NCBI GenBank assembly: GCA_026005175.1
Contig: BPKO01000004.1
Coordinates: 186,001-250,000, forward strand
Direction of reading: 5' to 3'
Length of the DNA stretch: 64,000 nt
DNA from: Candidatus Tectimicrobiota bacterium
GTDB taxonomy: Bacteria; Tectomicrobia; Entotheonellia; Entotheonellales; Entotheonellaceae
The notes below the pieces were generated by a model. That model saw nothing but the letters and a program-made list of their open reading frames with translations. It did not search any database and was not told where the DNA came from. Every line of letters begins with the position of its first letter. The stretch's first letter is position 1. Position numbers and translations under genes: made by a program. Positions 39,254 through 48,344 of the stretch are shown here, piece after piece.

Positions 39254-40228
39254 GTGGCTGTGGTGCCGGCCACGACGGAAACCCTTGCCCGCGCTGCCGC
39301 CTTGCTGCGGGAAGGACAGCTGGTGGCCTTTCCCACCGAGACGGTTTACGGCTTGGGGGCAGATGCTGGCAATGTGCAGGCGGTGGCTCGCCTCTTTGCC
39401 GTCAAGCGCCGGCCGGCCTTTGATCCCCTCATTGTGCACCTGGCCGCTCCGGCCTGGGTAGAGACAGTCTGCCAGGACGTCGACGTGCGGGCGCGCCGGC
39501 TCATGGCCGCCTTCTGGCCTGGCCCCCTCACCCTGGTGCTGCCCAAGCGCGACACGGTGCCGGACCTGGTCACCGCCGGCCTGCCCACGGTGGCGGTGCG
39601 CATGCCTGCCCACCCCGTAGCACTGGCGCTTATCAGCCAGGCCGGGCGGCCCATCGCTGCCCCCAGCGCCAACCCCTTTGGCTACCTCAGCCCCACCACC
39701 GCCGAGCACGTCTACGCCCAGCTGGGTGAGGAAGTTGCGCTGATTCTCGACGGTGGCCCTTGCCCGGTCGGGGTGGAGTCGACCATCCTCGACCTGAGTG
39801 GCCCGGAGCCCGAGCTGCTGCGGGCCGGCGGCGTTCCGGTAGAGGAACTCGCGCGCGTGCTCGGCGCCCCGCCACGCCTACCGCAGGAAAGCAGCGACGC
39901 CCGGCCGCGCGCGCCCGGGCGCCTGCCGCACCACTATGCCCCGCGCACCCCGCTGCGGCTGCTGCCTGCGGGCGCCAGCCTGCCGCCGCCGGCAGGAAAG
40001 CGCGTAGGCCTGCTGGCCTTTCGCCCCCCGGCATCCCTGCCTCGCGGGTATGCCTGTCTCGAGGTGCTCTCCCCTCGTGGCGACTTGCAGGAAGCGGCGG
40101 CCAACCTCTTTGCCGCCCTTCACCGCCTGGACCGGGCCGGGCTCGACCTCATCTTGGCCGAGCCGGTGCCCGCCGAAGGCCTTGGCCGCGCCATCAACGA
40201 GCGGCTGCGCAAGGCTGCGGCTTCCTGA
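39254..40228 (+). CDS. tsaC: L-threonylcarbamoyladenylate synthase, Sua5 type
   Basis: 324 aa from GTG 39254 (AGGAGGCAG seven bases upstream). The YrdC domain fills 1-200: EGQLVAFPTETVYGLGADA, FAVKRRPAFDPLIVHLA, FWPGPLTLVLPK, RPIAAPSANPFGYLSPTTAEHV and VGVESTILDL. The C-terminal Sua5 domain follows, linked by PGRLPHHYAPRTPL, which marks the long Sua5 form rather than TsaC. It makes the activated threonylcarbamate for t6A in ANN-decoding tRNAs. It lies 10 bases downstream of ispG. Confidence 0.93.
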   Translation: MAVVPATTETLARAAALLREGQLVAFPTETVYGLGADAGNVQAVARLFAVKRRPAFDPLIVHLAAPAWVETVCQDVDVRARRLMAAFWPGPLTLVLPKRDTVPDLVTAGLPTVAVRMPAHPVALALISQAGRPIAAPSANPFGYLSPTTAEHVYAQLGEEVALILDGGPCPVGVESTILDLSGPEPELLRAGGVPVEELARVLGAPPRLPQESSDARPRAPGRLPHHYAPRTPLRLLPAGASLPPPAGKRVGLLAFRPPASLPRGYACLEVLSPRGDLQEAAANLFAALHRLDRAGLDLILAEPVPAEGLGRAINERLRKAAAS

Positions 40229-40247
40229 GGACGCAGTCGATGTCCTC

Positions 40248-41621
40248 CTAGCCGTAAGCCTTGGGCCAGGTCTCCTGGATCCAGGTGTACGTCGCCGTGG
40301 GCTCCTTCTTGGGCCAACCGGGCGGCGCGGTGACGTTGCGGATGGGAATGGTAATCATGCGCTGGGGATCGAGAATAGGGAACGGGTAGTCGGGGTACTT
40401 CATAGCAAACCCGGTCACTGCGTCCTTGTAAGCCTGGTGGTTGTCCGGCCGGATGTAAATGTACCCAGCCGGCGCCACCATAGACAGCCCTTCCAGTTCG
40501 GCAATGATCGCCTCGTCGTCAGGCCACCCCCCGACGAGCTTGTTGGCGCGCTCGATGGCCGTCTTGAGGAGGTAAAGTGCCGTGTAAGCGCCCTCCGCCT
40601 CAAAGTTGGGGTACTCCTGCCAGCGCTTGTAGAAGCGCTCGACGAAGCCCTTGTTGACCGGCCACATGTTGCCAGGGGGATACGTGAAGTAGTAGTTGGC
40701 GTGCACACCGGCGATCACCCCGGTGGGGTGGTCGCTGCCAATGGCGTGTGGCGCCACGCCAAAGGCGATCGTGCTAGCAAACTTCATCTTGTCGAACAAG
40801 CCGTAGCGCAGCGCCTGCTTGTAAAAGGCCACGTAATCACTGCCCCACAGCGAAGAGACCAGCAGATGCGGCCTGGCAGCCATCACTTTGGTAATGTAAG
40901 GCGTAAAGTCGGTGGTGAAGAGTTTCGGCCAGCCTTGAAAAACGACCTCGGTATGGGGCAGCAGCTTCTCGATAGCAACGGTGAAGTGGTCAAAGGCATT
41001 GCGGCCGTAGCTGTAATCAGGGTGAAGGTGGGCAATTTTGCGCACTTCCGGCCACGTCTGCGCTACGGCCACGGCGCAGGTGACGCCGTCAGCCGACTGG
41101 AGGTTGGTCACCCGAAAGACGTACTTGGGCGTAGGGAGAACGCGGTCAAAGAGCAGGTCGGTGCAGCCATCGGTAAAGAGGGTGAGCAGCTTGAGCTCTT
41201 CGGCCACCGGGCCCAACACCAGGGCATTGCCGCTCGAAATGACGCCGGTGAAAACCTCGATGCCTTCTAGGCGCTTCAGACGCTGCAAGGCCTCGACGTT
41301 GGCATCGGTCCCTGCCGCTTCGTCGGCAGGGACGGTTTCGATGAGGCGCTTGCCTAAGAGGCCGCCCGCAGCGTTGATCTCCTCAGCAGCCAAGAGGTGC
41401 CCTTTGTATGACGGCGCCGCGAGGACCGCCCCGGGGCCGGTAAAGAAGGTCATATGGCCAACGCGGAGCGGCTTGCTGGGGATCTTGCCCTTAGGCGGCG
41501 CCTGGGCCACCGTCGGCATGGGGACAGCAAGAGTCGCCCCCCTCCCTACGGTGGCCACTCCCACGGAGAGTCCAAGTGCCCTTAGGAAGTCACGCCGATT
41601 CACCTCCTGCCGCCCCCACAT
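40248..41621 (-). CDS. LivK-like ABC substrate-binding protein, Tat-exported
   Basis: 457-aa periplasmic leucine-binding-fold protein. A twin-arginine signal is visible (NRRDFLRALGLSVGVATVG), so it is probably folded before export. Type I binding-protein features are LAAEEINAAGGLLGKRLIE, EVFTGVISSGNALVLGPVAEE, and PDYSYGRNAFDHF. No permease or ATPase is adjacent; the liv genes at the window start are 39 kb away. It may bind amides, aromatic acids or amino acids. The gene points away from ispG/sua5. Confidence 0.85.
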   Translation of the reverse strand: MWGRQEVNRRDFLRALGLSVGVATVGRGATLAVPMPTVAQAPPKGKIPSKPLRVGHMTFFTGPGAVLAAPSYKGHLLAAEEINAAGGLLGKRLIETVPADEAAGTDANVEALQRLKRLEGIEVFTGVISSGNALVLGPVAEELKLLTLFTDGCTDLLFDRVLPTPKYVFRVTNLQSADGVTCAVAVAQTWPEVRKIAHLHPDYSYGRNAFDHFTVAIEKLLPHTEVVFQGWPKLFTTDFTPYITKVMAARPHLLVSSLWGSDYVAFYKQALRYGLFDKMKFASTIAFGVAPHAIGSDHPTGVIAGVHANYYFTYPPGNMWPVNKGFVERFYKRWQEYPNFEAEGAYTALYLLKTAIERANKLVGGWPDDEAIIAELEGLSMVAPAGYIYIRPDNHQAYKDAVTGFAMKYPDYPFPILDPQRMITIPIRNVTAPPGWPKKEPTATYTWIQETWPKAYG

Positions 41622-41693
41622 TGCGCCTCTCCCTGCCCGTTCCCCTCACCCCGAGGGTCCCCTTGCCTAACCCCTGTCAATCCATCTCCCATC

Positions 41694-43247
41694 TTAGCCA
41701 GCCCAGCCCCGGCGCTGCCAGCGCAGCCACCAGCCCATCAGCTGCTGCACCCGCGGCGTCAGGCGCGTGCGCTGGTACAAGTCTGCGGTTTTGCGCACCG
41801 CCTCGGCCAAGGTGGGATAAGGCTGAATGCAGGCGCCCAGCGCTTTGAGTCCCAGGCCGCGGCTCAGGGCCAGGGTGTAGAGGCCGATGAGCTCCCCGGC
41901 GTGCGGGGCCACGATGGTCGCTCCGACAATGCGGTCCGTTCCCCGCTTGACGTGCACTTTGACAAAGCCCTCGCTCTCGCCGTCGAGCACCGCCCGGTCG
42001 ACCTCGGCCAGGGGCTGCACGTAGGTGTCGATGGCTACCCCGGCGGCGGTGGCCTGCGCGGCGCTTAAGCCCACGCGGGCCAGCTGGGGATCGGTATAGG
42101 TGCACCAAGGAATAGTGAGCGCCGAAGCCTTGCGGCGGCCGGGAAAGAGGGCGTTGGCGAGCACGGTGCGCGCCAGGAAGTCGGCAGCATGGGTGAACTT
42201 GTAGGCCGAGCAGACGTCGCCGGCGGCAAAAATGCGCCGGTTGCTCGTGCGCAGGCACTCGTCGACGTGCACGCCGCGTTCCAGGTCGTACGCCACCCCG
42301 GCCGCTTCCAGGCCCAGGTCCTGCACCACCGGCCGGCGCCCGGTGGCCACCAAAATGGCGTCCACCGTCGCCTCGTGGCGCTGCCCCCGGGCGTCCTGGT
42401 AGTGGATCACGCGGTCGGCCTCGCGCCGCGCGACCGCCAAAACGGTGACGGGGAGCGCCAAAATCACGCCGTCGCGCCGCAAGGCCTGCTGCACCACGGC
42501 AGCGGCTTCGGGGTCTTCGCGGGACAGCAGGTGGGCGCCGCGGTGCAGCAGCGTCACTTGCGCCCCCAGGCGCTGGAAGGCTTGCGCCAGCTCGCAGCCA
42601 ATAGGGCCGCCGCCGATGATGCCCAGCCGCCGCGGGCAGGCGGTGAGCCCAAAGACCGTCTCGTTGGTCAGGTAACCGGCTTCGCGCAGCCCGGAGATGG
42701 GTGGCACCGCCGGGCGGCTGCCGGTGGCAATGAGCGCCCGGGCAAAGGTGAGCACCATGCCGGCCACCTGGAGCTGGCGGGGGCCGGTGAAGCGCCCGTG
42801 CCCCAGAAAGACGTCCACGCCCAGGGCGGCAAAGCGTGACGCTGCGTCGTGGGCGCTGAGGTCGGCACGCAGGCGCCGCAGGCGCGCCATCACCGCGGCA
42901 AAGTCCACCCGTGCCTCGCCGGCCAGGCGCACGCCAAAGCGCGCTGCGTCGCGTACCGCCGCGACCGCTGCCGCCGAGCGCAGCAGCGCCTTGCTCGGCA
43001 CGCAGCCGGTGTTGAGGCAGTCGCCCCCCAAAAGGTGCTTTTCCACCAGGGCCACCCGCGCGCCCAGCGCCGCCGCCCCGGCGGCGGCCACCAGCCCGGC
43101 GGTGCCGCCGCCAAGCACCACCAGGTTGTAAGGATTCCTCGGCGCGGGCGGCTGCCAGCCAGGCGGATGGACCTGTTGTAGCAGGCGGGCGTCGTCTTCG
43201 TCCTCTGGCAGCAAGCCAAACGCTGCCACGTGGCGCGCATCCAGCAC
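41694..43247 (-). CDS. Flavin disulfide reductase (mercuric reductase/dihydrolipoamide dehydrogenase-like)
   Basis: 517 aa. The GTG at 43247 is chosen: it follows GGGAGGAAG at a good distance and overlaps the upstream stop as TAGTG. After a 40-residue N-terminal stretch comes the FAD fold (NLVVLGGGTAGLVAAAGAA), the redox-active Cys pair GGDCLNTGCVPSKALL, the NAD fold (LGIIGGGPIGCELAQAF), IFAAGDVC, and the dimer domain. The C-terminal MerA Cys pair is absent, so mercury reduction is unlikely. The tight link to a TVP38 membrane protein is common for this subgroup; the substrate is unknown. Confidence 0.88.
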   Translation of the reverse strand: MLDARHVAAFGLLPEDEDDARLLQQVHPPGWQPPAPRNPYNLVVLGGGTAGLVAAAGAAALGARVALVEKHLLGGDCLNTGCVPSKALLRSAAAVAAVRDAARFGVRLAGEARVDFAAVMARLRRLRADLSAHDAASRFAALGVDVFLGHGRFTGPRQLQVAGMVLTFARALIATGSRPAVPPISGLREAGYLTNETVFGLTACPRRLGIIGGGPIGCELAQAFQRLGAQVTLLHRGAHLLSREDPEAAAVVQQALRRDGVILALPVTVLAVARREADRVIHYQDARGQRHEATVDAILVATGRRPVVQDLGLEAAGVAYDLERGVHVDECLRTSNRRIFAAGDVCSAYKFTHAADFLARTVLANALFPGRRKASALTIPWCTYTDPQLARVGLSAAQATAAGVAIDTYVQPLAEVDRAVLDGESEGFVKVHVKRGTDRIVGATIVAPHAGELIGLYTLALSRGLGLKALGACIQPYPTLAEAVRKTADLYQRTRLTPRVQQLMGWWLRWQRRGWAG

Positions 43248-43999
43248 TATGGCTTCCTCCCGTTGCAAACCGCGGGACCTTGCCGCGCTTTGTACTGCCG
43301 GTACAGCACCGGCAGCAGCACCAGCGCTGCCAAGCCGCCCAGCGCCAGCCCCAGCCGCAGGGCCAGCGCCCGCTGCAAGCTGAAGTGGCCCCCCCTGGCC
43401 AGCACCTCTCCCAGGCCAGCACCTACCGAGACGTAGGCGAAAGCCCCGGGAATGATGCCGCAAAACGTGGCCAGCACGTACACGCCGAGGCGCACCCCCA
43501 GCAGGGCCGGCACCAGGTTCACTACCCAGAAGGGAAAAAGCGGCACCAAGCGCAGCACCAGCAAGTAACCCAGCGCGTGGGCCTGAAAGCCGGCCTGCAG
43601 CCGCCGCAGCCAGGGCGCCGCCTGCGCCCGCAGCGCTTCGCCCACCGCCGTCTGGGCGAGCACGAAAAGCGCCGTCGCCCCGGCGGTGGCGCTCACCACC
43701 ACGTACAGCGTCCCCCACAGGGGACCAAAGAGCAGGCCGCCCGCCATGCTCAGCACCGTGGCCCCGGGCACCGAACAGGTCACCGCCAGCGCGTAAACCA
43801 GCATGTAAGCAAGCGGCGCCAGGGCGGGGTGCGCCGCCACCCAGCGCCGCAGCGCCGCGTGGTGCGCCTGCAAGGCGGCGAGGCTCAAGTAGCGGTCGAG
43901 GTCAAACAGCCAGAAAGCCCCCGCGCCGGCCAACAGCACGGCGACGAGGGCAAGGCGCGCCAGCCAGACCCGGCACGCCCGCGGCACGGCATGGGTCAT
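43247..43999 (-). CDS. TVP38/TMEM64 family (DedA-like VTT domain) membrane protein
   Basis: 250-aa inner-membrane protein with about six hydrophobic stretches. Family blocks are VTCSVPGATVLSMAGGLLFGPLWGTL and LVLRLVPLFPFWVVNLVPALLGV, with FCGIIPGAFAYVSVGAGLGE; the paired Phe/Pro re-entrant loops are typical of VTT domains that scramble or flip lipids. Co-translated with the flavin reductase gene downstream by TAGTG overlap. It diverges from the dpp operon across a 193-base regulatory gap. Confidence 0.9.
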   Translation of the reverse strand: MTHAVPRACRVWLARLALVAVLLAGAGAFWLFDLDRYLSLAALQAHHAALRRWVAAHPALAPLAYMLVYALAVTCSVPGATVLSMAGGLLFGPLWGTLYVVVSATAGATALFVLAQTAVGEALRAQAAPWLRRLQAGFQAHALGYLLVLRLVPLFPFWVVNLVPALLGVRLGVYVLATFCGIIPGAFAYVSVGAGLGEVLARGGHFSLQRALALRLGLALGGLAALVLLPVLYRQYKARQGPAVCNGRKP

Positions 44000-44079
44000 C
44001 TCTGCTGCTCCAAAACAGAAAAACGCGCCTTACCGAAAACCGCACCCAAAGACAGTGCCATTCCATCCCCTTTATTTTT

Positions 44080-44124
44080 CATGCAATTTTTGCATGTTGA
44101 TTTGCGAAAAAATTTCTGTATACT
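44080..44124 (+). promoter_or_regulatory. dpp operon promoter with operator palindrome
   Basis: Promoter TTGATT (44097-44102), 16 bases, TATACT (44119-44124) in an AT-rich island. Immediately upstream is a perfect inverted repeat CATGCAA-TTT-TTGCATG (44080-44096) ending one base before the -35, an obvious place for a regulator. Nothing else in the 44000-44192 gap is recognised. Confidence 0.65.
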
Positions 44125-44192
44125 GCGACCGCTTTCCCGGCAGGTGGTCTTTGCCTGCCCTTGCCCAGACCTTCCAGCAGAGGAGGCACCCC

Positions 44193-45797
44193 ATGGCCAG
44201 ACGCCTGCACGGCAACGAGGCCGGTCTTTCCCGGCGCCAGTTTCTCGCCACCACCGGCAGCACCCTGGCCGGGGCTGCCGCGTTTGGGCTGGTGCGCCCT
44301 GCCCACGCCAGCAAGCGCCACCCCACGCGCGGCGGCAGCCTACGCTTTGCCATGCGCTCGGACTCTACCGGCCTTGACCCGCACCGCAACATCATCTACC
44401 TGGTGTCGCACCCCCTGGCGGCCACGACGCAGGGCTTGCTCGACCTCAACCTGAAGTCCGAGCCGGTGCCGGGCATCGCTTATGAGTGGGAAGCGTCCAA
44501 GGACCTGCAGACGTATACCTTCAAGTTGCAAAAAGGGGTGCTCTTCCACAACGGTCGTGAGGTGGACGCCGCCGCCGTGAAGTGGAACTACGAGCGCATC
44601 AAAGATCCAAAAAAATCGCACGCCTTTACGCGTTCGGCCCTGGGCAACCTGAAAGAAGTCGAAGTCATCGACAAGTACACGCTGCGCTGCCACCTGCACC
44701 AGCCCAGCGCCGCCTTTCCGGCCAACGTCGTCTACTATCCCTGCAACCTCATGGCGCCCGACAGCGAGGAGCAGGCCGACATCCACCCCATTGGCTGCGG
44801 CCCCTTCAAGTTCGTCAAGTGGGAGCGGCACAACGTCACCGTGCTCGAGCGCTTTGAAAACTACTTCGAGACCGACGCCGAAGGCAACAGCTTACCTTAC
44901 CTCGACGAGTTCATCGGCCGCCCCAAGAAGCAAGACCGCGTGCGCCTTACCGCCCTGCGCGCCGGCGAAGTGGACCTCATCGACAACATGGCCTACGCCG
45001 ACGCGGCCGAGTTCCCGCAGAGGTATGCCGGCCAGTTTCAGACCTGGGAAGTGCCGGCGCTGGGCACCTCGTTTATCACCTTCAACCTGGAAAACGGCCC
45101 CTTTACCGACAAGCGGCTGCGACTGGCGGCGGCTCACGCCATCGATCACGAGGCCATCCATCAGGCGGTCTTTTACGGCCGCGGTGACATCGCGGTGAGC
45201 TACTACCCGCGCGTCAGCCCCTGGCACGCCCCCAACGTGCGCCCCTGGCCCGAATACGACCCCGACAAGGCCAAGTTCCTGATCCGCCAGGCACGCGCCG
45301 AAGGCACCACCATCGTCTTGCAAGCGCAGGACGCCTGGCCTTACATGCAGCAGACCGCCGAAATCGTGCAGGCCATGTGGACCGAAGTGGGCTTCAAGGT
45401 GCAGTTTAACATTTACGACGCCGCCGTGCTGCAGCAGAAGCGCCGCGCCGGCGACTTCCACGCCGATTCGATGGCCGGCAGCTACCGCTTCGATCCCGAC
45501 GGCTGGTTCTCGCGCCAGATCCTGTCGAGCTCGCCGCTGACGCAGGGACAGTCGCGCTTTCACAACGAAAAAGTGGACAAGCTTATTCTCGAAGCCCGCC
45601 GCACCGCCGACAAGCAAAAGCGCCTCGAGATCTATGGCGAAATCGACAGCCTGATCAACGAAGAACTGCCGGTGCTCTACATCCACCACTTGACGCTGCT
45701 CGAAGCCGGCGTTATGAATCTCAAAGGCTATCAGCCGGCGATCTCGGGTCCCTACAGCACCAAAGGCGCTGGCATCCGCACTGCCTGGCTAGCATAA
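44193..45797 (+). CDS. dppA: ABC transporter family 5 substrate-binding protein (Dpp/Opp-like), Tat-exported
   Basis: 534-aa periplasmic peptide/nickel-type binding protein. ATG 44193 follows GAGGAGGCACC. The twin-arginine signal SRRQFLATTGSTLAGAAAFG is followed by PAHA cleavage. Family blocks are GGSLRFAMRSDSTGLDPHRN, YTFKLQKGVLFHNG, and the C-terminal LINEELPVLYIHHLT. It delivers peptides or other solutes to the permeases downstream. The two ATPases (DppD/DppF) do not follow, so they must be encoded elsewhere. Confidence 0.9.
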   Translation: MARRLHGNEAGLSRRQFLATTGSTLAGAAAFGLVRPAHASKRHPTRGGSLRFAMRSDSTGLDPHRNIIYLVSHPLAATTQGLLDLNLKSEPVPGIAYEWEASKDLQTYTFKLQKGVLFHNGREVDAAAVKWNYERIKDPKKSHAFTRSALGNLKEVEVIDKYTLRCHLHQPSAAFPANVVYYPCNLMAPDSEEQADIHPIGCGPFKFVKWERHNVTVLERFENYFETDAEGNSLPYLDEFIGRPKKQDRVRLTALRAGEVDLIDNMAYADAAEFPQRYAGQFQTWEVPALGTSFITFNLENGPFTDKRLRLAAAHAIDHEAIHQAVFYGRGDIAVSYYPRVSPWHAPNVRPWPEYDPDKAKFLIRQARAEGTTIVLQAQDAWPYMQQTAEIVQAMWTEVGFKVQFNIYDAAVLQQKRRAGDFHADSMAGSYRFDPDGWFSRQILSSSPLTQGQSRFHNEKVDKLILEARRTADKQKRLEIYGEIDSLINEELPVLYIHHLTLLEAGVMNLKGYQPAISGPYSTKGAGIRTAWLA

Positions 45798-45846
45798 GCA
45801 GCGGGCCGCCGGTCTCCGGGCCGGCGGCCCTACGCGGAGGGGTCCT

Positions 45847-46804
45847 ATGCTCAGGTACACCGTGAACCGGATTTTGTACCTCATTCCGGTGCTGTTTATC
45901 CTCTCGGTGGCCGTCTTTTCGTTCGTCCCACTTCCTGCCCGGCGACGTCATCGACATTCTGGCCGGAGAGGAGGACGTCAGCGACCCGGCGGTGCGCAAG
46001 GCGATGGAGAAGGAGCTCGGCCTCGACAAGCCCATTTACGTCCAGTACCTGGTGTGGCTGGGGCGGGTGCTGCGGGGCAACTTTGGCACTTCTCTGGTGA
46101 CGCGACGCCCTATCTCTATTGAGCTCTTCGAGCGCATCCCGGGCCCACCATCTACCTGGCGGTGGTGGGGGTGGCCCTGTCGCTGGCCATTGCCATCCCT
46201 CTGGGCACCCTGGCCGCGGTCAAGCGCAACACCCTTGTCGACTACCTGGCACAACTGGTGTCGCTCTTTGGCATTTCGATTCCCGAGTTCTGGTTTGCCA
46301 TCATGTGCATCCTGCTCTTTTCCCTCTACCTGGGCTGGCTGCCCTCCTCGGAGTACTACAGCCCCTTTGAAGACCTCGGCCGCAGCCTCAAGCACCTCAT
46401 TTTGCCGGCCGCGGCACTGGGCTTCCGCCAGGCGGCCATCACTACCCGCCTGACGCGCTCGAGCATGCTCGACGAGGTGCAAAAAGAGTACGTCGATACC
46501 GCCCGCGCCATGGGGCTGCCCGAGCGCAAGGTGATTTACAAGTACACGCTGCGCAAACGCCCTGATTCCCACCCTCACCATCAGCGGGCCTGCAGCTGGC
46601 GCAGCTGCTGGGCGGCACGGTGGTCATCGAGACCATTTTTGCCTGGCCGGGCGTGGGGCGCGCCCCTCTACGAGGCGATCATCGCTCGCGACTTCCCCGC
46701 TCATCCAGGCGGGAGTGCTCATCCTGGGCACCACGGTGGTGGTGATCAACCTGCTGGTGGACCTCATGTACCGCGTCTTGAATCCGCGGGTACGCCTGGC
46801 ATAA
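45847..46804 (+). pseudogene. dppB: ABC dipeptide permease DppB (six indels; pseudogene or sequence errors)
   Basis: Reconstructs to about 317 aa with typical DppB blocks (MLRYTVNRILYLIPVLFILS, FLPGDVIDILAG, LGTLAAVKRNTLVDYL, AWPGVGR). I place indels by restoring family sequence: extra C near 45928, missing C near 46142, extra A near 46556, extra G near 46586, extra C near 46664, extra C near 46697. These corrections bring the frame precisely to the TAA at 46802, so the order is right. All sit in homopolymer or repeated-base runs. The gene lies between intact dppA and dppC. Sequencing error is more likely than decay, but six in one gene is exceptional here. Confidence 0.85.
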
Positions 46805-46816
46805 GGGACAAAGACG

Positions 46817-47770
46817 ATGCGCACGGTCCGCACCCCCCTGCAACCCGACGCCCTGCTCGACCTCGAGGTCCAGGCACCAACGCTGCGGGATTCCCTGCGC
46901 CGCGTTGGCCAGTCCCTGGCCAACGCGGCGCGCGAGCTCTACAAGAGCAAGACGGCCTTCATCGGCGCCATCATGCTGGCGATTCTCTTTACCGCCTGTC
47001 TCCTCACCCCCTATATTGACCGCTACAGCCCGGTGAAGCAGAACTACCGCGAGCTGCTGCAGCCCCCCAGCGCCAAGCACTTCTTCGGCACCGACCGCTA
47101 CGGACGTGACATCTGGTCGCGGGTACTGTGGGGCGGCCGCCGTCTCATCACCATCAGCCTGCTGGCGGTCTCGCTGGGGCTGGTGCTGGGGGTGCCGTTT
47201 GGGGCGCTGTCGGGCTACTACGGCGGCTGGATCGACACCGTGGCCATGCGCCTTGTCGATGCCTGGCTGGCCTTTCCCGGGCTGCTGTTCTATCTCATTC
47301 TCATCACCATCGCCCGCGAGTGGAAGCTCGAAGGGGTGTGGAACGACGCCGCGCTTGTCTTTGCCCTGGGGGTGGCCCAGGTGCCGCGCCTGGCCCGCCT
47401 GGTGCGCGGCACGGTGCTCGCCGAAAAGGAAAAGGAGTACGTCGAGGCCTCGCGGGTGATCGGCGAAAGTGACCTCTACATTGCCCTGCGCCAGATCCTG
47501 CCCAACTGCCTCTCGCCGGTGATCGTGCAGGCCACCGTGTCGCTGGGCTTCATCTTGCTCGTCGTTGCCGCCCTCTCTTTCCTCGGCCTGGGCTCGCCCC
47601 CTCCCACCCCGGACTGGGGGGCCGACCTCAACCTGGCGCGCGACCATATGGAAACCCGGCCCTACGTCGCCATTTTTCCCGGCCTGGCCATCTCCTACGC
47701 GGTGCTCGCCTTTAACCTGTTTGGCGACGGCCTGCGCGACATCCTCGACCCGCGAACCGTGGAGCGCTAG
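46817..47770 (+). CDS. dppC: ABC dipeptide permease DppC
   Basis: 317-aa inner-membrane permease, about six helices. It shows FGTDRYGRDIWSRVLWGGRRL, the cytoplasmic EAA loop (EYVEASRVIGESDLYIALRQILPN) that touches the ATPases, and a C-terminal DPRT region. The N-terminus is an extended cytosolic tail. It starts 12 bases after dppB. Intact, in contrast to dppB. No ATPase gene follows; a hairpin lies after it. Confidence 0.93.
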   Translation: MRTVRTPLQPDALLDLEVQAPTLRDSLRRVGQSLANAARELYKSKTAFIGAIMLAILFTACLLTPYIDRYSPVKQNYRELLQPPSAKHFFGTDRYGRDIWSRVLWGGRRLITISLLAVSLGLVLGVPFGALSGYYGGWIDTVAMRLVDAWLAFPGLLFYLILITIAREWKLEGVWNDAALVFALGVAQVPRLARLVRGTVLAEKEKEYVEASRVIGESDLYIALRQILPNCLSPVIVQATVSLGFILLVVAALSFLGLGSPPPTPDWGADLNLARDHMETRPYVAIFPGLAISYAVLAFNLFGDGLRDILDPRTVER

Positions 47771-47808
47771 CCAACCGCCCGCCAACGCCCTGACGCCTCT
47801 GCACCGCA

Positions 47809-47833
47809 CGGCTGAGACCGCCCGTCTCAGCCG
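47809..47833 (+). terminator. Hairpin after dppC
   Basis: Perfect 10-bp stem CGGCTGAGAC / GTCTCAGCCG with a five-base loop, 38 bases past the stop. No T run follows, so it may stabilise the 3' end or be a weak or Rho-assisted terminator. Confidence 0.5.
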
Positions 47834-47893
47834 CGAGAGTCCCCTCCTGCCACCGCACGCCTCGCCCCGCCTGCCCCGCCGCTCGCCCAGAGG

Positions 47894-47910
47894 TGGCACG
47901 AATCTTGCTT
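47894..47910 (+). promoter_or_regulatory. Sigma-54 (RpoN) promoter
   Basis: TGGCACG-AATC-TTGCTT: the GG of the -24 element (47895-47896) and the GC of the -12 element (47907-47908) are separated by the required 10 bases, and the match to TGGCACG-N4-TTGCW is complete. It faces the small gene at 47968, FGE-fold gene and ExeA-like gene. An activator binding site upstream was not identified. Confidence 0.85.
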
Positions 47911-47967
47911 CTGATTAAAGCCGAGAAACCACCGCAAGCAACGTCAGGGACGGGAGGAACGGACAAG

Positions 47968-48278
47968 ATGTCGCTATCACATGAGCCGGAAGGGGCGTAC
48001 GAGCCGCGCGCGGCGATCCACACCACGCTGTTTGACTTGGGCCGCTGCCGTCCAAGATGCGGCGCCGCCAGGAGACGATGCCCTGGTGGTGGCCACCCTG
48101 GTACACCTGCTGCAGACGCACCGCATCACGTACTGGGGCCATCCCGGCGTGTTCGAAACGTGGCGCGACGAGGCAGCGCAGCACGCGTTGCCGGAATTTG
48201 CTTGAGGAAGCCGGCACCCTTGCCGATAAGATCCCGAACCTGTCTCCAGAGCGCGGTGGCATGGCCTGTCGCCAGTAG
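47968..48278 (+). pseudogene. Small unknown protein, broken by two indels
   Basis: ATG 47968 follows GGGAGGAACGG, 58 bases downstream of the sigma-54 promoter. The reading frame continues only if one G is removed near 48040 and one T near 48200, giving a protein of about 100 aa: MSLSHEPEGAYEPRAAIHTT, then VVATLVHLLQTHRITYWGH, and a C-terminal LLEEAGTLADKIPNL, ending at TAG 48276. I recognise no family. Three overlapping frames with consistent composition and a good ribosome site suggest a real gene with sequence errors rather than non-coding DNA. Confidence 0.5.
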
Positions 48279-48344
48279 CGTTTTGGCACGGCGCAAGGGC
48301 CGGAAAACGCCGAAGCCCGCGAGATGATGCAAGAGGAACCGAGC

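Noticed and set aside
41694-43247. Mercuric reductase MerA
   Set aside because: The C-terminal Cys pair and the N-terminal metal-binding domain are absent, and no mer genes are near.
45847-46804. Programmed frameshifting in dppB
   Set aside because: Six shifts in both directions without slippery-site or pseudoknot pattern cannot be programmed.
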